DNA of 64,000 nucleotides, from assembly GCA_009746045.1 (NCBI GenBank), contig RPFO01000584.1:1112343-1176342 (forward strand), written 5' to 3'. Under the pieces are notes generated by a model. That model did not search any database and was not told the DNA's origin. It worked only from the letters and a program-made list of their open reading frames with translations. The stretch is from Mesostigma viride (lineage: Eukaryota; Streptophyta; Mesostigmatophyceae; Mesostigmatales; Mesostigmataceae). The translations under genes were made by a program, and so were the position numbers. Below, piece by piece: positions 1 to 12,900 of this stretch (position 1 is the first letter of the stretch; each line of letters starts with the position of its first letter).

Positions 1-240
1 GTTAAATAAATATTGCCAAGTTGTAGAGCATCTCGATGCGTTACTTTTGAGACAAAAATGGGTCAATTATAAAAAATATTGCAAAAGTTGTAGTAGTTTA
101 TAGCGCAGCAATTCAAGTCCGGAGGAAGTACAGTACATGTACGGTACGTTGGATTACAAAATAAATAGCGGTCAGTACGCGCGTATTTGCCAACACGACT
201 CCCCCGCCCCCCCCCCCTTTTCCCCACCATGTGCACCCAC

Positions 241-968
241 CTGCGTCGCTTGGCCACGTCACTGCCACTGATGAGGCAGGGGTCGCCCGGGTCAGCCAGC
301 CCCGCGGCCGTCCCAAACACAACATTCCACGCGCACGCTTGCTCCGCGTCCAACCGCGGGTTGCCGCTCGTGGTCAGCTGGAGCGTGAACTCGAGGATGT
401 ACGACCCCTGCGAGCCCGTGCATACAGCGCCACACATGACGGCCGCCTGGACCTCGACGCTGAACGAGCACGTGTCGAAATTCGCCGACGCGTCGGCCGC
501 GTAGTACTGCACCTGCGTAACCCCAAACGGGAAGAGCTGGCCCGATCCGTGGAAGGGGTTGGATGGCGCGGCGATGGCCACCGCGCAGTTGTCGGTGGCG
601 TTGACCGTGTAGTTCACGTACGCGCCGCCCAGGTTTGAGGACCGGATGGTGGTGATGTTAGCCGGGCAGCTTATCTGGGGCGGCACCGTCTCCGTCACCC
701 GCACCGTGAACTGGCACATGGACGACGCGTGGGTCACGTACTCGGTCGCGCGGTATACCACCGCCGTCTCTCCCACGGGGAAAGCAGACCCCGACACGCC
801 CCCCACGGGGGCGATGACCTCAGGGACAATATTGGAGAGGCCGCAGGGATCGGCCGCGGTCACCTCTGGGTAGGTCACGTTGGCAGAGCAGCTCGAGACG
901 TCAGCCTCCGCGGTCACGAGGTCGACAGGGCAGGCGATGGTGGGGGGGCCGCCGCTGCCAAGGAGGAA
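241..968 (-). CDS. Exon 37: two HYR domains, gene continues off the window
   Basis: 728 nt, phase 0 in and phase 2 out (CGACGCAG|GTGGGT). First [13 protein letters not shown] to [10 protein letters not shown], with [14 protein letters not shown]. Second [17 protein letters not shown] to [10 protein letters not shown], with [17 protein letters not shown]. Each keeps the paired cysteines (I-C-P near the start, C-x-F-x-V near the end) of hyalin repeats. After them comes a cysteine-containing segment ([20 protein letters not shown] to [10 protein letters not shown]). The open frame runs on for about 60 codons past the donor, but the peptide loses character there, so the splice is preferred. Confidence 0.86.
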
Positions 969-3900
969 CTGTGGGCGAGGCGGAGGAAGGAGGGAGAGAA
1001 GATAAAGAGGACACGAGGACGGAAAATGAGGAATGGAAATGACAAGGGGAAGGCACCAATAAAGGCAAGAATGGAAAATTGGCCAGGCCTGGGCGTGGGC
1101 AGGGTGGGGCGAATGGTTGAATGGGTTGAGGGAGGCCCTCGTTCAGGAGTTCTGGGTTCGATGGTCTACTACTCTGATTTTGATATGGAGGCTAGCGGTT
1201 TTAGCTTGAAGCAGCCATGCAGCCTCTCGGGTATGGAACTGCCATGAGGTTGAAGGTTATCCAAGAATGTGTATGCGTGCCCCGCCACAAATCAAACTAC
1301 AAGGAATTCCACATTCATGCCTGCCAATAGATATCTCGGACACGCATGCAAGGAAAGAGTAGAGCGCATCCAACTCGTATACCCCCGGATTTTCTTTGGG
1401 ATTGTCAAGCACGCTTCTACTGTTCACTACAGACTCACGTGTGTGATCTCATCCATGCTGCTACCGACGTTGTGGTCGAAGCACTCCAGCCGGATGGTAT
1501 GCGTGGTCAGGCACGTGGTGGCGTCGCTGTTGGAGCGGAGGACGGAAGCCACCGTGCTGGTCTCCAGCCCGAAGCCCAGTTGAACCTGGCCGTGGGTGCA
1601 ACGGGGATAAACATAGTTGACACGAGGAGACCGGAGAAACGGCTATTATAGGATGGATGCAACAGATGGCAGATGAAATCAATGGCAAGATTTCTCAGGT
1701 TTATGCCCCATCCCCCACCTTTCCCCGGTCTTTCCCTCCAATATTCAAAGACAGGCATTCCAGCACCAATGGCAGTGATGCTTACCCTTGCTCATGGCAA
1801 AAAATCCTGTTGTCCTGATGACTCTTGATGAAAGTTTTAAAAGATTAGCATCTGCACATCTCTGGTATGATAGGAATCTTGGCAAGCCAAACTGACGAAG
1901 AAGAAAAACAGGTAGGTTCACCTTCACACTGACAGAGCCAACCAGATCTTGCCCTGTTAGGGCGCTGGCAGTTCACCTGCAGGTGCATATGCCGTCCAGA
2001 GATAGCACGGCTAGCAGCTTGGGAGCGAGCTTGATTTTTTGTGCATTGAGCGGCAAGGTGAGGCCAGTGTTACTCGGACCATTTTATGTGTGTGGCTGGC
2101 ATGCACATATATGCGGTTCATTTGGGCACAGCTCGCAGTGCTAATAATGGAAATAGTTGACTTATCAAAAATGTGCATCAAAGCTTTTCTTGGCAGTTGC
2201 TTTGCCTCATTGTCTGCCCTGGTGGCATTGACAGCCTTGGCTCTGCAGTATTGCCGCAGTCGGTGAGCCAGGCAAGAGGCAAGGCAAGAGGCAAGGCAAG
2301 AGGCAAGGCGAGAGGCAAGGCGAGAGGCAAGCCAAGAGGCAAGCCAAGAGGCAAGCCAAGAGGCAAGCCAAGAGGCAAGCCAAGAGGCAAGCCAAGAGGC
2401 AAGGCGAGAGGCAAGCCAAGAGGCAAGGCGAGAGGCAAGCCAAGAGGCAAGCCAAGAGGCAAGCCAAGAGGCAAGCCAAGAGGCAAGCCAAGAGGCAAGC
2501 CAAGAGGCAAGCCAAGAGGCAAGCCAAGAGGCAAGCCAAGAGGCAAGCCAAGAGGCAAGCCAAGAGGCAAGCCAAGAGGCAAGCCAAGAGGCAAGGCGAG
2601 AGGCAAGGCGAGAGGCAAGCCAAGAGGCAAGCCAAGAGGCAAGCCAAGAGGCAAGCCAAGAGGCAAGCCAAGAGGCAAGCCAAGAGGCAAGCCAAGAGGC
2701 AAGCCAAGAGGCAAGCCAAGAGGCAAGCCAAGAGGCAAGGCGAGAGGCAAGGCGAGACGCAAGGCGAGAGGCAAGCCAAGAGGCAAGGCGAGAGGCAAGG
2801 CGAGAGGCAAGGCGAGAGGCAAGGCGAGAGGCAAGGCGAGAGGCAAGGCGAGAGGCAAGGCGAGAGGCAAGGCGAGAGGCAAGGCGAGAGGCAAGCCAAG
2901 AGGCAAGGCGAGAGGCAAGGCGAGAGGCAAGGCGAGAGGCAAGGCGAGAGGCAAGCCAAGAGGCAAGGCGAGAGGCAAGCCAAGAGGCAAGGCGAGAGGC
3001 AAGGCGAGAGGCAAGGCGAGAGGCAAGGCGAGAGGCAAGGCGAGAGGCAAGGCGAGAGGCAAGGCGAGAGGCAAGGCGAGAGGCAAGGCGAGAGGCAAGG
3101 CGAGAGGCAAGGCGAGAGGCAAGGCGAGAGGCAAGGCGAGAGGCGAGCCAAGAGGCAAGGCGAGAGGCAAGGCGAGAGGCAAGGCGAGAGGCAAGCCAAG
3201 AGGCAAGCCAAGAGGCCAGCCAAGAGGCAAGCCAAGAGGCAAGCCAAAGAATGAGCTAAGAGGCAAGCTGATTGGTAAGCCAGAAGGCACACCAAGAGGC
3301 AAGCCAAGGGAAAGTTCCCACCTACCAGGTTCTGGTCGTCGGTGGCCTCATACCATATGCAGTCGCTGTCGCCCAAAACACCATCCTCAATGTCATAAGC
3401 ATAGCCTGCCAATCCAACGGGTGGAATGCCATTGGAGGTAAAATATGAAGTACGTTGCCCTAGAGGCAACCAAGACAAGGGTGGGTGGGTGGGGAGCAAA
3501 GAAAGAGGCCGACAAAACCAGCCAGAGCGGCTTTTAGTCGCAAAACCTCCCTTATCCCTAGCTAACTGACGTCATTAAACCCTTATGTTTAGTGGATGCT
3601 AGTAAGACGCTAACCGTACAGACCGGGGGTAGAATATCCCGAATCTGCACGGCTAGTATTAAATAATGCGTAGGTTGTTCTTTTCAGGGGCACTGCACCT
3701 CACGCCCCGTTCCGCCCGGGTATAATCAACCCAAGCGCGGAACGCACATTTTATTTAATTCATTTTTCAACCATGCACTATATTGCATCTACTAATCACA
3801 AAAGCTCTAGCCAAACAGCTACGAGTAAACACTGCGACCTATAAGCCGCTCATCCAGCGGCCTCTTGTTCCCGCATTCACGTATAGAAGAAACTCCGTTC

Positions 3901-6900
3901 AAAGAACCCCGATTCATGTCCCACGTAGCTCCCACAAAAACCAGCATCTTCATTAAAACAATAAGTGGAAGCATACATGTGACACTAATTGACATGCCCG
4001 GAGGCACGCCGTTCAAGGCCCTTCATGAAGTACGTTGCCCAATCACCCCCGCCCTGGCTTTCCCTTGAAGCCGCACTCCACCTTGCTCGTTGTCACAAGT
4101 GACCGCCCTGCCGCAAAACGGGAGCCCCCCCACATCGGGAGGCGTGTGCCCGGCGGCTGTGGATGCATGGCCAGGCCCAAAAAGGCCCAGCGCATTTGCA
4201 CTGCGATTGCGCACGGCCAGCCTATCATGACCCCTCTCGGGGCCCCGAGTCGGTACCGCTATGGCCGTCTCCCCATAGACCCGGGGTGCTTCGAGAAAAA
4301 ACGTGGACCTAGCCCAGGCCCCGCCAGCCCGGATGCCCGAGGCCACAGCCCCAGGCACCTGGCTGAACGAGAGTCCGTTCAGCCAAGACCGCATTCCCCC
4401 CGAGGTTTCTATGCGTGGGGAAAAAATTTCTAGCTTAGACGCTTTTCCCATCGCCGTCCCCAGCCCCAACCACCCCCCCTCGGCGGAAGGCAATTGCAAA
4501 GTTTGCTGGCCAGCAGCAATTTCCGAAGAAAAAGCCGCAGGCCGCGGACCGAGACACGGGTCGCCAGTGCCAGCCATCCGGCTCCAACCCGGGGTGCAAG
4601 CATCCCCAGGTACGGAGCACCAGCTCGCGCACTGGGCCGACCAAGCGACAGTTGAGCACCTGTCACGGCATCCGGCCCACCAGAGACCCCAAGCTGGGGA
4701 AAAGGTGCGGACCGGAGGTAATCTTTTTCTTTTCTTTTAGTTAACCGGGCGAGGAACTACGCCTGGCCGGTTAACAACTGGAAGTCTCACCACTGGCCAA
4801 GTGGCCAGTGCAACCAGTGCTTTTGGGATTTTGCTCCGCAGCACCCATAGCTGCGGCTGCCGCCGCAACGACAACGAGCAAAGAAAGAGGCCGACAAAAC
4901 CAGCCAGAGCGGCTTTTAGTCGCAAAACCTCCCTTATCCCTAGCTAACTGACGTCATTAAACCCTTATGTTTAGTGGATGCTAGTAAGACGCTAACCGTA
5001 CAGACCGGGGGTAGAATATCCCGAATCTGCACGGCTAGTATTAAATAATGCGTAGGTTGTTCTTTTCAGGGGCACTGCACCTCACGCCCCGTTCCGCCCG
5101 GGTATAATCAACCCAAGCGCGGAACGCACATTTTATTTAATTCATTTTTCAACCATGCACTATATTGCATCTACTAATCACAAAAGCTCTAGCCAAACAG
5201 CTACGAGTAAACACTGCGACCTATAAGCCGCTCATCCAGCGGCCTCTTGTTCCCGCATTCACGTATAGAAGAAACTCCGTTCAAAGAACCCCGATTGAAA
5301 GACAGGCATGTCATCAGACTAACTAGGCACCTTATTGAACGTAATAACCAGTAAAGCTACTACTGCTATACATTAGTACAGATAGTACAGGTACTGGCTT
5401 CGCTAACATCGTTAGTTGGGTTCACGCCTTGAGTCGTTTTCTTCGTTTGGGCGACAAACCAAACCTAAAACGTGAATGACTGTACACGAATGCGCGGTCG
5501 CCTACACTGCAGGTACCGTGGCACCGAGCATTTCTGCACATGCACCTGGGCTAGTTATTCTGGCAAGCACGCGAGAAAGGCGGGCTGAGAAATGTAGCTG
5601 GAGCCCCCATTCTGTCTTCCCTCGATGCCCACACCTACTACTCTTGTAGCTTAGCATGCACACAAAACATCCATTCTGGTAATATCTAATCAAGCAAGAA
5701 GGCGTGCAGCCAGTAGCTCAGTTCATGCCATGTTGTGATGGTATAACATGCTGGCAACATGCTTCCAATTATTTGAGTCCAGCCCGCTCGACTAGCTGCC
5801 CACCTCTTGAAGGTAGCAGGACTTGTCCACCACCCACCTCAGGAGATTAACTAACACTCAGAGGAAAGAAAAGAGATTAGTGCCACGCCACTTGAGGTAG
5901 ACAGAGATGTACACCACCCACTAAAAGAGGAAGACAAGTAGCATACCATCCACACTAAGGACTAAACAAAAAGGGGTGTTTGTTCCCACCCACCTTGGAG
6001 GTAGACGAAGTTGTAAAGCACACACCTTCCGAGGAAGTAGAAAACACTTTTGCCACCCATGCACCTTGGAGGTAGAGGGAGTTGTCGACAAAGACGGAGT
6101 AGGTGCCGTTAGTCGGGAACACGACCTGAACCTCGGGCGCGTTGTTGGACACCGCGAAGACCTCCGTGAGCGCGTCGGTGCTCCGCAGGCCGTCAGAGAC
6201 GTACACACGGAAACGCGCTCCGTCGGTCGCGCGCAGCTTGCTCTTGGCGTACGTCACGCAAACCTGGCGCGGGGTCGTGTTGTCAGTCGTGTCTGAGTCT
6301 ACGTGGTCCAGCGTAAATATCTCGCAGTTACACAGCTCGGCGACATAGAAGTCAGGGCAGTACTGGATCGTCGTGGTCAGCATCCGCATCGGAGATCATG
6401 AAGCACAGGGCCACCTGCGCAGGGTCATCAGGGGTAGCCATTTTCATTCTAAGCCGAACTGTAAACAACAAAGACTTGATGAGGGATGCAGGGGTTGAGG
6501 GCATAGGTTTCGGTACAAAGTTTCGGGTTTAGGATGACCAGGGCGCGTGGGATTGTAGGTAGGTGGGTGCGTGGTCACCCGGCGTAGCTAGTAGGGTGGT
6601 TGGTGGGAGGGAAAGGACGGCTGGAAGAGAGGCAGATGAGGGGCAACCGGACTGGCTTGGCAGCAAAGGGCAGAATGGGAATTTTTTTTGGTGCTGGGGT
6701 CTTGCACACTTGGGCAACAGGCTACCGCAAACAGGCTTTACAAACAGGCACTATGCCCACAAGTAGATACCATTTCAATTGTTGCGATTGATTTCCCGTT
6801 GACTGTGTCACTCATCACACGGGAAACAGATCCAGTCGTTAATGCCAGGTGTCCCTAATGGCGAGCCAGCGGGCCATACGCTGTGAATAGATTACGCTGA

Positions 6901-9900
6901 CGCCTGCAAAGAGCTGGTGCGTAGTTCACTGTTGGTGCCCATGAACAAAATACACGGTTGCCTGCACGTACAAGGCAAGAAAAAGTGATTTTGCTGGCTG
7001 TGATGACAATGCTCCTTGGGTTGTAGGAAGGACTAAACGTCAAATGCAAGATGATCCTGTGCAACTATGTTAAGAAAATCAGCCTGGATATCAGCCTAGC
7101 TAAGTAACTCCACAAGTAAAACAATTGGCCCCCCCCTCCCCATTCTCCCCTCTAATGCGTTCCCTCGCTTACCCTTCCGGTTCCCATAAAACTGTGGGTG
7201 AATTATAGCTAGAATCAAGGATGGCGACTATCAAGCTAATTACGTTAAAAGACTGGCAACTTTATAAAGACCAGAAAGAAAGACAGAAATAGCAAGAAAA
7301 ACAAAAAGCTTGCTCAACGTAACAACCAAACCAAACAGCTTGCTGAAATTGATGCAAACAGTAAAAGAAATGATTTCTCTAGTTGATGCCTTCCCATCAT
7401 TACAGGCTGGTTAGGCTATAGTGACCCTTTTAGTGTCAGCATGATTTCCTGGACTATAGTGACCGAATCTCGAGATTCTGAAAACACATCTCCTAGGCAG
7501 TTTTTCATGACGGATGCAACTGCTGAAGGGGCTGTCAGAAAAAAATATATCTACTAGTAGTTGTAGCAGCTTTGACTCAACAAATCAGATTTCTGCAAGG
7601 AACATACGGATTTCTACCTGACAAGCCGGTATATTTTGCGGCCGCCCTCTCAGCAGTTGAATCTGGCATGAAAAACTGCTTGGCAAAAGTGGTCTCGGAT
7701 CCTTGAGATTCCAAGTAGATTGTTCAGGAAGTCAAGTTATGTCCAGCTTTAGTTCATTGGCTGTAACTGCCAGCTATATCCTTACTTTGTGAATAACTGC
7801 CAGATTCATGGGAATCTTCTCCTTGTCCCGCAGGAACTTATTTCTTATTTCTGATTTCTGATTTGATGAATATTTTTCCAGATTTTTTTGACCTGCCACA
7901 CTATTGGCTGGAGCTGTGGGCTTGTCTCCATGTTAACTTAAGCAGGGGAAGCACAATATGCTTGTTTAGCCCTAGTTTGGTCAGCAAAAGTGGCATTTTC
8001 TCAACGTAGATGTTTTAAAAATATTTTCCCATGAATTTTGATATATTTTGCGGTATTTTTGGAAAAGTATTTCAAAAGTTAAGGCCACCTGACACAATTT
8101 TGACCCTTTTGGCCTAACCAGCCTGTATTAATGATTTGTACCCCCTTCCCCCCCCCCTCCCCCTCCCCCAAGGGACTCGCCTCTGTCTCTGTGGTGACAT
8201 CCCCCGCAGGATCCTGGGTGAGGGAATCGATAACGGGGGGGTTGTCCGAGAGTGTAAAACTGGCAATGGTCGTCTGGCTGTGAAATGAGATCGAACATGA
8301 ACTGGAGTGTGACAGGCTGCGGAAGCGGTTGGTTGTCGGTAGGGAGATACGCTTGGTTGGTCTGCTGGACGATCTTGAAATCCACGGTGCGGACGCCGCC
8401 CCCTGCGAGTCCCTGGGACACGCCCTGGAAATCCGAGTAGTTGGCTGCAATCTCCTCGAAGAATCCTTGGAAGTCAGCAACCACGAAATTGTTCCCATTC
8501 ACTGAAACGTTGCTGTTGGGCAAGTTGGCACCGTCGAAGCTGAACGAGGGCCAGCCATCGAAGAGAAGAAAGACACTGCTGTCGAAGGAGAAGTATGGGT
8601 AGCCGTCAAAGCTGAACTGGGGGATGAAGTCGAACGAGTATGTTGGGAAGGCATCAAAGCTGAACATGGGCAGCAGGTCAAAAGAAAAGGAGGTGAAGAG
8701 GTCGAAACTGCCGAAGCAGAAACCGCAGCCAGTCAATGGCACGTTGGAGAAGTCGCCATATGCGGTGCCCCCACCGGCGGTGGCGCAATTTGGGTCCGAC
8801 ATGTCTGTGCAGTTGATGAGGTCAGCGGTTGGCGTGCTGTCCAGGATGGGCACATCAAGCACCACGGTGGTGCCCTGGAGGACCTGCATGCTGAAGTCGG
8901 TGGGCTTGCCGTTGGTCTTGCCCAGCGTGTCCGCAGTGGTGCACACCTGCGGGGAAGAAATGCCATTAGTCCAATACCAAGTTAAAGGCAAGGGATGGCG
9001 AAATTTAGAAGATGGGAAGGTTTGCAGAGAAAATAGAACAGGAGGGGCCAAATACTAAATCGAGGTGGGACCAAAAAATCGAGATTTCATATAGAGTCGA
9101 CAAAGAGAGCCCTTGTCATGGATCTGCTAGGGGAAAGACAGAAGAGTGAGAACAGAAGAGGCACGGCTGATTTCTCATGACATTTTCTTAGACGCATTTG
9201 TGGTGGCCGCGTGTGATAGTGTAGACTGTGCAGGGGAGCATCTGGTGGACAGCCACAGGCATTGCCATGATGCTCAGGGACGTGCGCCGGCAGGCACTTC
9301 ATAAATAGACATCTTGAGGTATTCTGTACAGGGTAGAAGTGTGCGAATAAACAGACATTGCAGTATGCAGACGACTGCAGAGAAAAAAAAATGCTATTTA
9401 CTGCAGCAAACGGAATGCAAAGAAAATGCATTTTACTGCACTACTGACATCCTTTGAATGGATAATACTGCAGGCCTGGGCATGGTGGAAACAAGCCAGC
9501 GGATGATCCACCATCCATGATGCGCTCCATGATAGCCACCACAGCAGACCATGACATTCCCAGGCGTTGCAACCCGTGTCACCCTACTATACCACCACCA
9601 TGAAGCTGCTGTCATGGCATAGGGACTAGCAAGATCATGCACACATGGCACCAGGTATACACAGGGTGTTGTCCACAGCACAGCACTTGTGTCAGCACAG
9701 CTGCCTCAACTGCAACTCCAACACAGCCACGCGGGTGTCAAGCATCAGCAGCCAAAATCCTGCATCCACATATTCTACAACGACAGCTGCAGAACCCCGT
9801 TCTGCGTGTTCAAATCTAAAACAAAAGGGGAAAAAATAATTAAGAACAACCAAAAGAGAACAAAAATGGATCAAACGAGAATGAATCATAAAAAAAGGAA

Positions 9901-12900
9901 ATGAAAACCAGAGGAGAATTGAAAGAAGAGCTTACCTGCAGCAGGGGCCCCAGGGTAACGTCGTAGCCTTCATCAGATATCTCGATGGAACCGCGGAACA
10001 TGGGTGATGTTGGCGGGTGTGTCCGCGCCCAGCGGCTGCGGGCCTGTCGGCGCGCGCTCATTAATGATGGCCAGTGCCTGTGCGATGGTACGTGCAAGGC
10101 AGGAACCGCGGGTGGGTTGGGAATGCAGGGGATTCTGGACGATGCGGTTAACACAGCCAGCTCTGGTTGATGGGTCGATAGGGTCAACCGAGTTAATTGG
10201 GTAAGCACGACCAATCAGCTCAATTGGGTGAAATCATGCCCATTCAGCCAACCAGGTAATCGGGGCGACCAGGTCAAGCAAATCAATAGTGTCTACTGGG
10301 CTGATGGGATAGATGGGTTACATTGTGACAGATTTATGGGGGTAGGTTAATGGGGCAAATTGGGTCAATCTTGTCAACTGTGTCACTGGGCTGGTGCCGC
10401 GGTCCATAAAGGGGTTCTTGCTATCCATCCAGGGTATGCGGTCACAAGGTGGATGCCCTACTGTACTGAAGGTTAGTGTTTAATGGGCATTTTCTGAAGA
10501 TTATGCATACTCTACTAGACATTACTGACTACCAGGCAAAAGCTAAACACTCTAACCCCCCCAAAACACCACTCACGCTTGTGTAGGTATTGCGGTCGAT
10601 CCAGCGCGCCTGGCAGCCGAAGAAGTTAAGTGGCTGGCAGTAGCTCATGAGCGCAAACACGAAGCGCGGCGACGAGAAGGCGAGGATGGACGGCGCGCCC
10701 GTGGCCGCCAGCTGGGGGTCCGTGCCAAACACCTCCGTCAGGGGGTCCCCAAGGGGCCCCAGTGTGGCGCGGATGATGCTGGTGTTGCCGTTGAGTGCCT
10801 CCAGAAAGGGGAACTGATCACCCTCCAGGTTCTCAATAGCGCTGCACGCCGTCACGTTGCCTGCGAGCGAGTACACACAAGCGTGCACCAGGTCTTGCAT
10901 AATTATCACAGCGCATAATTAGCACGGTGACGTGAATCGTCTGTCGTTGCTCCATGATCTGGGGTTTCCTGTGACGTTTATTTCTATTGCGCCGTGGGTG
11001 GGCGGGCCGCAGGAAAAAAATTCCTACCGGGCACCCAAGGTGCAGGTCCAACTGGACTGCATGACGTGTAAAGAGGAGACCACAGCAATCATGACACGTC
11101 ATTTTACCAAGGCATGCTTTGAATTACCACTCTCATTAATAAATGCCAGGACATCCCTTGGTGACTGCCCCCTACCATGATATTCCAAGTGATATACTTT
11201 TAAACGATTTACTACCAATCATTGGATCATTCCACAAGTGCTCATGCACGTCCGTGCCCATTTGGCACGCGTGAAACAATGTGACGGTCATCCCAGTCAA
11301 CAGTTTGAGGAAAAGGTACCGACCACCAACCTCAGCGGCCACGAAGCTAACATGATGACACAATGAGTAATAACAATCATTCATGGCATCACCCTTGAGA
11401 CAAACACATGGCGCCCACCTTGGCGTGCGTGTTCAATCCCCAAATTATGAAGGAACTCGTGAACACCACGATTGCGCTCGTAGCTGGGGAGGGGGATGAC
11501 CGTGGAAACAATCGTAAAGAAAGGGAGACAAAGGGAGAGCCAGTAGCACAGAACAAAAGAAGAACCAGTTACAAAGGAAGGCAAGGCGAGTTGATGATGT
11601 GCCACGCTTGATGCCTCACCCGGCACTCACGGGATGGCGAAACGCAACGAATGTAAGGACTGTATAGTTGACTTTTCAAGTACTACTATGATTAATAAGG
11701 GAGAACATTGTGACCCCCAGTACCCCTACCCATCACAATTTCAACTGCTTCCACCTCCGATCAGGTGAGTCTATCTACCACCTCAGACATGGAATAAGGT
11801 GCGTTTGCCCCTAGTGTCAGGAGGCGGTTCCTGGTGTTGTGTACGCCCTACATCCTGGTCTCAAGCCCTGAACAGCCAGATCAAGGTGTGCCAGGCTTGA
11901 TGGCCAGGCCCGACGAGTCTCATTGCAAGGCCTACTATATGGCTAACTCAGCTTCCGTACAGTGTATGATGAGTGACAAAGGCAACGTATTTGGGGATCT
12001 ATTTCGGTGCCCATGTGCCAGCTGGGCAGCCCAAGTGGTGCCACAAGGGAACACAGAGAAGCGTGGCTAAGGAATACAATGAAAGCGGCAAGGGCACATA
12101 CCTGCACGAGTAGGACCCTTCCGTGGCGCCAGCATAATAGGCCGCTGTCTCTCCATTCAGCTCAGCAAGCCCTCCGCCGATGCCTGCATCGCGGCTCGCC
12201 AACGGTGGCACCGGGTGGTCACCCGAGCGAGGTCAGATGATGTGCGAGTAAATAGTCAATAGGTTCACACAGGACACACGTCATAATGGGGTTGCAATGG
12301 ACAAGGGATTAAACATGAGATACAAGAAGCCTACAGAAAAGGAGCTTGCAACGAACATGCTTACAAGCATAGAAAGCTTATCCCTAAATTTATATCAAGT
12401 GGGAAAGATGAAGATGGAATTTTTGCACAAAGGAAATGTTTCCGTGGGCAGAGGGCCAGATGAGTATTGCCCCGCTGCATTATCTGGAGTCGCCTGAGAG
12501 GGCCCTGGTGCTGTGACGGGCATAGCAACTGGCATGGCATGGGCAGAGACGGGATAAGGACCCCCAGGTGGCAGAACAGCTGGTCGCTGTCCCTCCGGGT
12601 CGGGGTCAAACCACCCCAACAACTTGAAGCTTAAGTAAAGGCCCCAACAGCCTAAATCATCTGCCGCAAGCTGCCACGCATCTTCTGTCGCCAGAAAGGT
12701 CAGCAAGCTGGGATACCCTGCGTCTATCCTACCAGTTATTTCACGAGGTACGAGCCTTTACAACCTAACTGCTACCAACGCTACCTCTCGGCACACCAAC
12801 GTGACAGCAGTGCCTGTTAAGCCATCTAGGCAACTTGCGCCGTGACGCGTTTTAGGCTGGCTTGCTGAAAAAAGCTGTACCTCTCAGCACGCCGATGTAC

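Larger units (their letters stand above)
3494..5296. mobile_element. Short element with identical 421-bp terminal direct repeats (TRIM-like)
   Basis: Positions 3494-3914 and 4876-5296 are identical base for base, bracketing a 961-bp GC-rich interior with no recognisable protein. This is the plan of a small non-autonomous LTR retrotransposon. Each repeat contains a CRE-like palindrome TGACGTCA and TATA-like motifs. Against the call: no TG...CA ends, no matching flanking duplication (TGGGG versus GAAAG), and no clear primer-binding or polypurine site. A segmental duplication is the alternative. It lies in the intron between exons 34 and 35. Confidence 0.55.

Noticed and set aside
187-638. Plus-strand frames opposite exon 37
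   Set aside because: Shadows of the HYR-coding minus strand, which keeps the cysteine and hydrophobic pattern of the family.
2173-3499. Long open frames on both strands over the 12-bp array
   Set aside because: Unit length divisible by three removes stops; pure KPRG/LPLG-type repeats with no flanking coding signal.
4303-4740. 145-residue plus-strand frame in the interior of the 421-bp-repeat element
   Set aside because: Proline/alanine-rich with no retroelement motif; probably chance in GC-rich DNA.
12395-12706. 103-residue minus-strand frame containing [16 protein letters not shown]
   Set aside because: Exons 28 and 29 join in phase 1 without it and give a continuous peptide; no splice sites fit its inclusion.
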